Shown one piece after another: positions 1-6,305 of a stretch of DNA of 11,700 nucleotides. The translations under genes and the position numbers were made by a program. How positions within the stretch are numbered: position 1 is the first letter of the stretch; every line of letters begins with the position of its first letter. This DNA comes from Campylobacteraceae bacterium (GTDB lineage: Bacteria; Campylobacterota; Campylobacteria; Campylobacterales; JALSKU01): assembly GCA_015488975.1 (NCBI GenBank), contig WFMT01000242.1, forward strand, positions 1-11,700, read 5' to 3'. The notes under the pieces were generated by a model. It was not told the origin of the DNA, did not search any database, and saw nothing but the letters and a program-made list of their open reading frames with translations.

Positions 1-200
1 AATTGACCTACATCTAAAAAATAAGCTAGAGTATCCCTATCAAAACAATTATTGGAATCTAAGAATTTTTTAGTGCCATTTATTTTAAAAATAATACGCA
101 ATGCCCAAAGAGATAGTTTATCAATCAACTCTTTTTCTGCAAATTGTGTTTTATCAAATGTTTCACTTGTGTTGATATATCTTTTTCTTCTTCGTCTCAT
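1..200 (-). CDS. Unrecognised protein, N-terminal part only
   Basis: The gene starts at an ATG (200-198) and reads leftwards off the window, leaving 66 complete codons with no stop. The start is well supported: AAGGAG lies 6 bases upstream of the ATG, and a TATAAT box sits further up at 235-240. The protein opens with a very basic stretch, MRRRRKRY, followed by a mixed charged and hydrophobic segment (ELIDKLSLWALRIIFKINGT) that looks helical. There is no signal peptide or membrane segment in the visible part. I do not recognise the family from this fragment. The basic start could bind nucleic acid, but that is only a guess. The intergenic region upstream carries insertion-sequence debris, so the gene lies at the edge of a rearranged stretch. 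That it is a gene is fairly sure; its function is unknown. Confidence 0.72.
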   Translation of the reverse strand, partial: MRRRRKRYINTSETFDKTQFAEKELIDKLSLWALRIIFKINGTKKFLDSNNCFDRDTLAYFLDVGQ

Positions 201-206
201 CTTGCA

Positions 207-212
207 CTCCTT
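207..212 (-). promoter_or_regulatory. Ribosome binding site of the leftmost gene
   Basis: Read on the minus strand this is AAGGAG, a full Shine-Dalgarno core, 6 bases before the ATG at 200-198. It is what fixes the start of the partial gene at the left edge. Confidence 0.75.
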
Positions 213-234
213 ATATGATATATAGAAGTATAAG

Positions 235-240
235 ATTATA
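235..240 (-). promoter_or_regulatory. -10 box for the leftmost gene
   Basis: The minus strand reads TATAAT, a perfect -10 hexamer, which would start transcription near 228 and give a leader of about 28 bases ending in the AAGGAG site. No convincing -35 hexamer lies 16-18 bases upstream, which is common in Campylobacterota promoters. The putative end of an IS21 remnant begins a few bases upstream, so the original upstream promoter part may have been replaced. Confidence 0.55.
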
Positions 241-280
241 GATTGACAGCTTTATGTCTGGTTATTCACATGGATAGGCT

Positions 281-348
281 TTTGGCAATATTTATGGTAA
301 AATCTGTAAATATTTTCTATAACAGCATTTTACCATAAAATGGCCAAA
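281..348. repeat. 68-base imperfect inverted repeat
   Basis: Three nested arm pairs are visible. TTTGGC (281-286) pairs with GCCAAA (343-348). TTTATGGTAAAAT (291-303) pairs perfectly with ATTTTACCATAAA (327-339). CTGT (304-307) pairs with ACAG (322-325), with one base bulged at 326. That makes 23 base pairs around a 14-base loop. It lies just past the istB remnant's stop on the minus strand. It could be a transcription terminator, part of the repeated end structure of an IS21-family element, or a small mobile palindrome. There is no T-run on either side, so a classical terminator is not the best explanation. Confidence 0.7.
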
Positions 349-357
349 TGTTTATTA

Positions 358-512
358 TTAGTAATCAATATTTTGAGCTAATGAGTTGATTTTTCTCATA
401 GATGATCCACTTAAATTTATCCTATGAGATGAATGTACAATTCTATTAAGAATGGCATCCCCCAACTTCGCTCATAAATTTCGAAGAAATACCTATATTG
501 CGAGGTTTGATA
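358..512 (-). pseudogene. istB: Degenerate C-terminal end of an IS21-family IstB ATPase
   Basis: On the minus strand, positions 471-361 translate to a 37-residue stretch containing LGDAILNRIVH, then RINLSGSSMRK, ending at a TAA stop (360-358). This is the typical C-terminal end of IstB, the AAA+ helper of IS21-family transposition, whose members usually carry a (G/A)DAI(L)DR(L/I)(V/I)H motif followed by GESxR. Going upstream the frame hits a stop at 474-472. The likely continuation lies in another frame (FEIYER, 488-468), and a third frame with one further slip gives an SNRNI-like segment, matching IstB's ITSNR motif, near 496-512. At least two frameshifts are therefore needed, and everything further upstream (Walker motifs, istA) is missing. 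It is not functional. The family call rests on motif recall, without a database search. Confidence 0.62.
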
Positions 513-538
513 TTTTTTTAGGCACTACAATTGGTTGA

Positions 539-685
539 TTATTTCTTGATAGTAAATCTTGTTGCAACATGCGCTTCCATAATTTTATAAATCTTTTTTG
601 CATCATTAGATACTTTTGAAGGGAATAAGTATTTTTTATCTATTGTTATCTCATACAATATTGGTGTTTGCACGCTAAGGAGTGC
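539..685 (-). other. Unassigned 48-codon open stretch, possible gene remnant
   Basis: On the minus strand a stop-free frame runs from just after a TAA at 688-686 to a TAA at 541-539. It encodes a protein-like sequence with segments such as LYEITIDKKYLFPSK and AKKIYKIMEAHVATRF. It has no ATG near its start, no Shine-Dalgarno sequence, and only a GTG (673-671) and a TTG as weak start options, so it is more likely the tail of a truncated gene than an intact small gene. The frame shifted by one base is also open over part of this span and joins the istB remnant region. I do not recognise the family. Confidence 0.3.
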
Positions 686-764
686 TTATCTTATCTTTTG
701 AGGTGGAATAGTTATTACTGCTTAATGTCTACTCTTTCATAGATTTATTCATTGTTTTTATTTT

Positions 765-794
765 TGAGGATATCTGTTCTTAAAGATATCCTCA
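765..794 (-). terminator. Hairpin 5 bases past the aldehyde dehydrogenase stop
   Basis: TGAGGATATCT (765-775) and AGATATCCTCA (784-794) form a perfect 11-bp stem around the 8-base loop GTTCTTAA. Its position just after the stop of the minus-strand aldehyde dehydrogenase suggests transcription termination or 3' end protection. However, the minus strand continues with an A-rich stretch, not a T-run, so it is not a textbook Rho-independent terminator. Confidence 0.5.
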
Positions 795-799
795 TATAT

Positions 800-2215
800 T
801 TAACAAATCACAACTGACTTTATATCACTAAACTCTTCAAGGGCAAACTTTGGGCCTTCCCTACTTGTTCCACTTAGCTTGACTCCGCCATAAGGCTGAA
901 TATCAAATCTAAGAGTAGGAATATCATTTACCACAACTCCTCCGCACTCAAATTCATCTATAGCTCTTTTTGTCAAATTTAAATCATTGGTAAATATGGA
1001 GTATTGGAGTCCGTAAGGCGAGTTATTTATCTTTTTAACAGCTTCGTCAAAATCTTTTATCCTTATCAAAGAGACAATAGGAGCAAATACTTCTTCGCAG
1101 ATTATCATCATGTCATCTTTAACATTTCCCATAACAGTAGGATAAAAAACTTTATCTTCTGCTTTATTGCCACACAATACTTTAGCTCCTTCTTCAATAG
1201 CACTCTTGACCCAATTTTTCGCCCTATTTATAGCTTCTTGATTGATAAGCGGTCCTACAAAGGTATCTTTTTCGTACGGATCACCTATTATTAATTTGTT
1301 TGTCTCTTCTACTAATAATTTTGCAAACTCCTTATAAACTTCATCTTGCACATAAATTCTTTGAAGAGATATACAAACTTGTCCGGAGTTGTAAAATGCT
1401 GCTGCTGCACACTTTAACGCTGCCTCTTTGATATCAGAACTTTTTTCGATAAAAGTTGCTGCATTTCCACCAAGTTCAAGTGCCACTTTTTTAATACCAG
1501 CATTTTTAGTAATAATTTTACCGACTGCAACGCTTCCAGTAAAACTTATAACTCTGGGTATTTCACTACTTACAAGAGTGGAGCCTACTTCACTGTCCCC
1601 ATACACGATACTTAAAGCATCTTTTATAGCAAATTCACTCTGTATAAACAGTTTTGTAAATTTATAAGCTATAAGTGGAGCTTCCGGAGTTGGCTTAAGA
1701 ACTACCGTATTTCCAACAGCAAGAGCCGGAACTATCTTGTGAGCTACTAAATTAAGTGGGAAATTAAAAGGCGTAATAGCCACAACAACCCCACAGGGAA
1801 CTCTTTTATAAAGGCTTATGGTTTTCTTGCCACTTGGCATAGCATCACTATTAAAAGTTTCTCCATTTAATTCTATAGCTGCTGAAATTGTTAATTTGAT
1901 AGTTTCTATACATCTTTCAACTTCAATAATGGAAAATTTTATGGGTTTGCCAACTTCATTTGTGATAGTTTTTGCAAATTCATCTTTTTTTTCTTCTAAC
2001 TTGTTTGCAACATCTTCAAGCCATTTTATCCTCTGATTTAAAGTAGAATTTTTTGTTTGTTTAAAAGCTTCTTTTGCTACCAAAAGAGCTTTCTTTGCAT
2101 CATTTTCATCACACTTTGGATACATTGAGACAATTTTTTCTTTAAAAGGATTTTTTATTTCAATCCACTCATCTTTTGTTACTTCCTCGCTTCCAAAAAA
2201 AATCTTTGCTTGCAT
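800..2215 (-). CDS. Aldehyde dehydrogenase, NAD(P)-dependent, lactaldehyde/GapN-like
   Basis: This is a cytoplasmic enzyme that oxidises an aldehyde to the carboxylic acid with NAD(P)+. The 471 residues match the usual length of the superfamily and all core elements are present: PFNFP with the oxyanion Asn151, LKP with Lys174 for cofactor binding, FTGS (225-228), the general base Glu247 in LELGGN, the catalytic Cys281 in GQVCIS, and EEVFAP around Glu375. The C-terminal block PYGGVKLSGTSREGP (441-455) and QRIYV after the cysteine resemble the branch holding lactaldehyde, non-phosphorylating glyceraldehyde-3-phosphate and related dehydrogenases. The true substrate cannot be told from the sequence. 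The ATG is supported by AAGGAG 6 bases upstream (2222-2227). It is a single gene, divergent from recQ, with a hairpin right after its stop. The general family is near certain; the substrate is open. Confidence 0.93.
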   Translation of the reverse strand: MQAKIFFGSEEVTKDEWIEIKNPFKEKIVSMYPKCDENDAKKALLVAKEAFKQTKNSTLNQRIKWLEDVANKLEEKKDEFAKTITNEVGKPIKFSIIEVERCIETIKLTISAAIELNGETFNSDAMPSGKKTISLYKRVPCGVVVAITPFNFPLNLVAHKIVPALAVGNTVVLKPTPEAPLIAYKFTKLFIQSEFAIKDALSIVYGDSEVGSTLVSSEIPRVISFTGSVAVGKIITKNAGIKKVALELGGNAATFIEKSSDIKEAALKCAAAAFYNSGQVCISLQRIYVQDEVYKEFAKLLVEETNKLIIGDPYEKDTFVGPLINQEAINRAKNWVKSAIEEGAKVLCGNKAEDKVFYPTVMGNVKDDMMIICEEVFAPIVSLIRIKDFDEAVKKINNSPYGLQYSIFTNDLNLTKRAIDEFECGGVVVNDIPTLRFDIQPYGGVKLSGTSREGPKFALEEFSDIKSVVIC

Positions 2216-2233
2216 GATATACTCCTTGTTATG

Positions 2234-2248
2234 ATTGTACTATACAAT
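2234..2248. promoter_or_regulatory. Operator-like dyad in the divergent promoter region
   Basis: ATTGTA and TACAAT form perfect 6-bp arms around CTA. The dyad covers the proposed minus-strand -10 box of the aldehyde dehydrogenase gene (TATAGT, 2244-2239) and lies just upstream of the recQ promoter. A repressor bound here would block the dehydrogenase. It is short enough to occur by chance in AT-rich DNA. Confidence 0.3.
2239..2244 (-). promoter_or_regulatory. Candidate -10 box of the aldehyde dehydrogenase gene
   Basis: The minus strand reads TATAGT, one base off TATAAT. Transcription would begin near 2232, a few bases before the AAGGAG site, giving a short leader of about 17 bases. Confidence 0.4.
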
Positions 2249-2274
2249 GGTTTCATTATTTTAGCACAAAATGA

Positions 2275-2280
2275 TATAAT
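2275..2280 (+). promoter_or_regulatory. Extended -10 promoter of recQ
   Basis: TATAAT is preceded by TGA, giving the extended -10 form TGnTATAAT. A weak -35 (TTCATT, 2252-2257) is 17 bases upstream. Transcription would start near 2287, 13 bases before the proposed GTG start at 2300. This also argues against translation from the ATG at 2210, which would lie upstream of the transcript. Confidence 0.55.
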
Positions 2281-2299
2281 AAAAATAAAAAGAGTTATT

Positions 2300-4399
2300 G
2301 TGTATAAAATTCTCAAAGAACAGTTTGGTTTTAACGAGTTCAAACCTATCCAAAAAAAAGCTATACAAGAGATACTACAAAAAAAAGATTTACTTGTTAT
2401 TTTACCGACAGGCAGTGGAAAATCTTTAATATATCAACTTCCTACTATGATGATGGATGGTGTTAGCATAGTTATATCTCCTCTTATAGCTCTTATGCAA
2501 GATCAAGTAAGCTCTCTTAGAGTAAATGGCATAAATGCCAAAATGATAAGCTCAAGTAACACTCAAAAAGAAAATGCTCAAACTATGGATGAATTGCTCA
2601 ATAATAAGTTAAAATTTCTTTATGTTGCGCCTGAAAGATTTGTAAATGAGTATTTTTTACAAAATCTAAAAAGAGTAGAGATAAACTTTTTTGTTATAGA
2701 TGAAGCGCATTGCGTTAGTGAATGGGGACATGAATTTAGAGATGATTACAGAAAATTACAATATTTGAAAGAGTGGTTTGAAGATACTCCTATCACCGCA
2801 TTTACTGCAACCGCTACAAAAACTGTACAATCAGATATACTAAAAACCCTCAAAATAGATAAAAAACAAGTCTTAAGAGCAAAAGCCAACAGAGACAACC
2901 TTATAATAAGATCTCAAAAAAGAATAGGAAATGCCAAAGAGCAAATTATTGAGTTTTTAAATACTCACAAAGATGAGAGTGGGATAATTTACTGCTTTAC
3001 AAGAAAAGAGACCGAAAGGTTATCAAGTTATTTAAATGATAAGGGCTTTGACACAGGAGCTTATCATGCAGGACTTAGTGTAAGCAAAAGAGAGAAAATA
3101 TTTAAAGATTTTAAAAATGACTCTTTGAAAATCATCGTCGCAACCATAGCTTTTGGCATGGGTATAGATAAGAGTAATATTAGATTTGTTTTACACACTT
3201 CAATGCCAAAAACCATAGAAAATTATTTTCAAGAGATTGGAAGAGCCGGTAGAGACGGGCTTATGAGTGATACATTATTACTTTACTCAAAAGCCGATGA
3301 GATAAGCAAAAGAGTTTTTATCGATGAGTTACCAGAATCCGAATACAAAAGAAATATATATGAAAAATTAAGACAAATGTACAGATTTGCCATATCTTCA
3401 AAATGTCGCCACCAATCAATCGCCAAATACTTTGGAGATGAAATACAAAAATGTGAAATTATTTGTGATAATTGCCTGGATAAAGATGTAGAATTTTTAG
3501 ATATTACGCTCGAAGCTCAAAAATTTATCTCAACGATTTTAAGATGCAAAGAAAGATTTGGCAGTGCTTACATCATAGATGTTTTAAGAGGCTCAAGAGC
3601 TAAAAGAATATTGGATTTTGGTCATGACAAACTCTCTGTTTACGGTATAGGGCAGGATTTGAGTAAATTGCAATGGGGAAGTATCTTCGATAGACTTCTT
3701 GATGAAGAAGCACTGTATATTGATAAAGAGTTCGGCTCATTAAAGGTTACAAATATTGCAAAGCAAATACTAAAAAAAGAAAAAACTATCAACATTAATG
3801 CCAGGAATTTGGAAATAAAAAAAAGTTTTAAAGAGTATAAAAAAGATGAAAATACCAATGAAACTTTTGAAAAGCTAAGAGAACTTAGAACTACTTTAGC
3901 AAAAAAAGATGATGTTCCTGCTTATATTATATTTAGCGATAAAACTCTGTTGGAAATCTCAAAAAAATTGCCTGCAAGCAAAGATGAGTTTTTACAAATA
4001 TCAGGAGTCGGAGGGAAAAAGCTTGAAAGATATGGAAAAGAATTTCTAAAATTATGCAAAGATATAAAAGAAATTACTCCAAAGGAGTTGAGTAAAACCT
4101 ACAAAGAAACACTTTTGCTCATCAAAGAAGGTAAAAATATCTCAGAAATTTGTGAAAAAAGAGAACTCAAAGACACAACTATTATATCGCATGTTATTGC
4201 TTTATACGAAAACAATCAAATAGATAAAATTATGAAAAATACACTTTTGCAACCTCTTATAGATAACTTTCCAAAAGATATAAAAAGTTGGATTGAAGAT
4301 GGATTAAAACTTCATAATATCTCCAAGCTCAGACAAAATATTGCAAAATATGAGTATCTTTTTATGTTCCAAGATAAAAATCCTGCCGATTGTGATTAA
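2300..4399 (+). CDS. recQ: ATP-dependent DNA helicase RecQ
   Basis: RecQ is a 3'-5' DNA helicase acting in recombinational repair and stalled fork processing. The frame is open from an ATG at 2210, but homology to RecQ begins only at VYKILKEQFGF. I therefore choose the GTG at 2300, with AGAG 5 bases upstream and a promoter at 2275, giving 699 residues. Domains in order: the helicase core with PTGSGKS (Walker A, 36-42), DEAH (134-137) followed by the RecQ aromatic-rich loop CVSEWGHEFR, TATAT (169-173), and QEIGRAGRDG (motif VI, 311-320); a zinc-binding part with Cys369, 385, 389 and 392; the RQC winged helix (about 400-500) with LSVYGIG; the HRDC domain (about 520-590); and a C-terminal helix-turn-helix-like segment (about 600-640), seen in some RecQ lineages. 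All catalytic motifs are intact. Confidence 0.95.
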   Translation: MYKILKEQFGFNEFKPIQKKAIQEILQKKDLLVILPTGSGKSLIYQLPTMMMDGVSIVISPLIALMQDQVSSLRVNGINAKMISSSNTQKENAQTMDELLNNKLKFLYVAPERFVNEYFLQNLKRVEINFFVIDEAHCVSEWGHEFRDDYRKLQYLKEWFEDTPITAFTATATKTVQSDILKTLKIDKKQVLRAKANRDNLIIRSQKRIGNAKEQIIEFLNTHKDESGIIYCFTRKETERLSSYLNDKGFDTGAYHAGLSVSKREKIFKDFKNDSLKIIVATIAFGMGIDKSNIRFVLHTSMPKTIENYFQEIGRAGRDGLMSDTLLLYSKADEISKRVFIDELPESEYKRNIYEKLRQMYRFAISSKCRHQSIAKYFGDEIQKCEIICDNCLDKDVEFLDITLEAQKFISTILRCKERFGSAYIIDVLRGSRAKRILDFGHDKLSVYGIGQDLSKLQWGSIFDRLLDEEALYIDKEFGSLKVTNIAKQILKKEKTININARNLEIKKSFKEYKKDENTNETFEKLRELRTTLAKKDDVPAYIIFSDKTLLEISKKLPASKDEFLQISGVGGKKLERYGKEFLKLCKDIKEITPKELSKTYKETLLLIKEGKNISEICEKRELKDTTIISHVIALYENNQIDKIMKNTLLQPLIDNFPKDIKSWIEDGLKLHNISKLRQNIAKYEYLFMFQDKNPADCD

Positions 4400-4422
4400 G
4401 GTAATCTTGTAAAGGGTTTTGA

Positions 4423-4428
4423 TATAAT
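4423..4428 (+). promoter_or_regulatory. Extended -10 promoter upstream of the exporter gene
   Basis: TATAAT preceded by TGA gives the same extended -10 form (TGnTATAAT) as the recQ promoter. It lies in the 70-bp gap between recQ and the exporter gene, 41 bases before the ATG. It suggests that the exporter-trpB-carboxylase set has its own transcription start. Confidence 0.5.
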
Positions 4429-4469
4429 CCAAAGGTTTATTGCGTAATATAAATTATGGAGTTTATTAG

Positions 4470-5084
4470 ATGGTAGAAGCTTTTACAGAAGGGTTTGTTT
4501 TAGGACTTGGGGCTGCCGTTCCTGTGGGTCCGGTCAACATACTTATCATGACAAAAGCTCTTAAAAACTATACAAATGCCGTAAGTATTGGCTTTGGGGC
4601 TATGAGTGCGGATATAACTTATCTTACTTTGATACTTTTCGGATTTTTTGTTTTTGTTAAAAATAGCTCAGTGCAGATGGCTCTTGGATTTTTTGGTACA
4701 ATTTTTTTGACATACATTGCATACTTGATATATAAAAATAGAAATGAAAAAATTACCATACATAACAGTGGTGTAAAAAGTGAAAATAATAAAATAATAA
4801 CAAACTATCTAAAAGGTTACAGTATTACACTTTTAAATCCTTATACCATAGGCTTTTGGATAAGTATTTCAGCTTATATAAATACTAAAAATATATCTTT
4901 TGGCTTCACTCTTTTAGGTCTTTTTTGTGCTATATTTTTATGGATAACTTTGATGCCTCTGTTTGTCCATAAAACAAAACATCTTTTTTCTCAAATAATT
5001 ATAAAAAATATATCCGTTATAGCAGCAGGAATACTACTTTTTTTTGCTATAGGAATGTTGATAAATACTATAAAAGGAATATAA
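4470..5084 (+). CDS. LysE/RhtB-family amino-acid exporter
   Basis: This is an inner-membrane exporter of the LysE/RhtB superfamily, which pumps amino acids or related small metabolites out of the cell. The 204 residues fit the family's usual 200-210. The N-terminal signature GLGAAVPVGPVNILIM (12-27) corresponds to the family's GxxPGPN-type motif, with VGP in place of PGP, and LLNPYT (121-126) is the conserved start of the second half. About six hydrophobic segments are visible, roughly at 4-24, 38-62, 68-88, 113-135, 142-165 and 178-199, with a basic hydrophilic loop at 89-112. The ATG has GGAG 8 bases upstream. Its stop directly abuts the trpB start, so the two are very likely co-transcribed and perhaps functionally tied. 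The substrate cannot be read from sequence; an aromatic amino acid would fit the neighbour. Confidence 0.85.
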   Translation: MVEAFTEGFVLGLGAAVPVGPVNILIMTKALKNYTNAVSIGFGAMSADITYLTLILFGFFVFVKNSSVQMALGFFGTIFLTYIAYLIYKNRNEKITIHNSGVKSENNKIITNYLKGYSITLLNPYTIGFWISISAYINTKNISFGFTLLGLFCAIFLWITLMPLFVHKTKHLFSQIIIKNISVIAAGILLFFAIGMLINTIKGI

Positions 5085-6287
5085 ATGGAAAAATCTTATC
5101 TTGATTCAAACCCCAATGAAAAGGGATATTTTGGTAAATTTGGAGGTGCTTTCATACCGCCGCCGCTTGAAAAACCTTTTGCTCAAATCAATGAAGCTTA
5201 TGATAGACTCTCAAAAAGCTATGATTTTTTAGAAGAGTTAAGAAGTATAAGAAAACATTATCAAGGACGACCGACTCCCATATCTTATGCAAAAAGATTA
5301 AGCGATTTTGTAGGAGGCGGGAGGATCTATCTTAAAAGAGAAGATTTAAATCATACAGGAGCTCATAAGTTAAATCACTGTATGGCAGAAGCTTTGGTAG
5401 CGAAATATCTTGGCAAAAAAAAGATAATGGCTGAAACAGGTGCTGGTCAGCATGGTGTGGCTCTTGCGACTGCTGCTGCTTACTTTGGGCTGGAGTGCGA
5501 AATACACATGGGCGAAGTTGATATCATAAAAGAAAAACCAAATGTCATAAGAATGAAAATATTAGGAGCAAAAATAGTGCCTGTAACTTTTGGCTTAAAA
5601 ACCTTAAAAGAGGCGGTGGACAGCTGTTTTCAAGCTTATGTAGCCCAAGCGGATACTTCTTTTTATGCAATAGGCTCAGTTGTAGGACCTCATCCATTTC
5701 CAAAAATGATAAGAGATTTCCAAAGAGTCGTAGGCCTTGAGGCAAAAGAACAATTTTACGAAATGACTGCTTCTTTACCTGATAGCGTGGTAGCTTGTGT
5801 TGGCGGAGGAAGCAATGCTATGGGTCTGTTCAGCGGCTTTATAGATGATCCGGTTAAACTTTATGGTGTTGAGCCTCTTGGAAAAAGTACTAGATTGGGT
5901 GAACATGCGGCAAGTTTAACTTATGGCAGCGAAGGAATAATGCATGGGTTTAATTCTATAATGCTAAAAGATGAAAAAGGAGAACCGGCTCCGGTTTACT
6001 CAGTAGCAAGCGGACTTGACTATCCATCTGTCGGGCCGGAACAGGCTCATCTTAAAACAATAGGAAGAACCATCATAGCAACTGCAAATGATGAAGAGAG
6101 TATTGATGCATTTTACAAGTTATCAAGATTAGAGGGGATCATCCCTGCACTTGAGAGTTCTCATGCTGTATCTTTTGCTATGAAACTGGCAAAAGAAAAT
6201 CCAAAAGAATCAATCTTGATAAATTTAAGTGGCAGAGGCGATAAAGATATAGATTTTGTTACGGAAAATTATCCTATACCAGATTAA
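5085..6287 (+). CDS. trpB: Tryptophan synthase beta chain (TrpB), diverged and without trpA nearby
   Basis: TrpB is a cytoplasmic PLP enzyme that joins indole and L-serine to make L-tryptophan, normally as an alpha2beta2 complex with TrpA. The 400 residues match the family. Key residues are present: Lys95 (Schiff base) in TGAHK, Glu117 in ETGAGQHG, the phosphate-binding loop GGGSN (240-244), Asp312 in GLDYP, Glu350 in RLEG and Ser382 in LSGRGDKD. It departs from typical TrpB in places: GAHKLNH instead of GAHKINN, KEKPNVIRM instead of the usual RQ(A/S)xNVxRM in the mobile COMM region, and GLDYPSVGP instead of GLDYPGVGP. No trpA, trpC or other trp gene is in the window. AAAAGGA precedes the ATG, which follows the exporter stop with no gap. 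It could be a second, stand-alone TrpB salvaging indole, or the only copy, relocated from the trp operon. Confidence 0.9.
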   Translation: MEKSYLDSNPNEKGYFGKFGGAFIPPPLEKPFAQINEAYDRLSKSYDFLEELRSIRKHYQGRPTPISYAKRLSDFVGGGRIYLKREDLNHTGAHKLNHCMAEALVAKYLGKKKIMAETGAGQHGVALATAAAYFGLECEIHMGEVDIIKEKPNVIRMKILGAKIVPVTFGLKTLKEAVDSCFQAYVAQADTSFYAIGSVVGPHPFPKMIRDFQRVVGLEAKEQFYEMTASLPDSVVACVGGGSNAMGLFSGFIDDPVKLYGVEPLGKSTRLGEHAASLTYGSEGIMHGFNSIMLKDEKGEPAPVYSVASGLDYPSVGPEQAHLKTIGRTIIATANDEESIDAFYKLSRLEGIIPALESSHAVSFAMKLAKENPKESILINLSGRGDKDIDFVTENYPIPD

Positions 6288-6305
6288 TATACAAAGGGAC
6301 TCCAA

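Larger units (their letters stand above)
201..799. other. 599-bp gap without an intact gene, insertion-sequence debris
   Basis: No intact open frame of convincing length exists on either strand. From left to right the gap holds the promoter and leader of the leftmost gene, a possible IS21 right end from about 244, a 68-base imperfect palindrome (281-348), a frameshifted istB tail (358-512), an unassigned 48-codon open stretch on the minus strand (539-685), a segment with no recognisable content (about 686-764), and a hairpin (765-794). The overall picture is an old insertion that has decayed. Confidence 0.6.

Noticed and set aside
1004..1294. 96-codon plus-strand open frame inside the aldehyde dehydrogenase gene
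   Set aside because: Antisense to a conserved coding sequence, with a composition typical of reverse-complement reading; no family motifs.
2210..2299. N-terminal extension of RecQ from an ATG at 2210
   Set aside because: It overlaps the start of the divergent dehydrogenase gene, lies upstream of the likely recQ promoter at 2275, and adds 30 residues with no similarity to RecQ, which normally begins near the GTG-encoded VYKILKEQFGF.
4393..4405. Short palindrome GATTA-AGG-TAATC at the recQ stop as a terminator
   Set aside because: Only 5-bp arms with a 3-base loop and no T-run; too weak to call.
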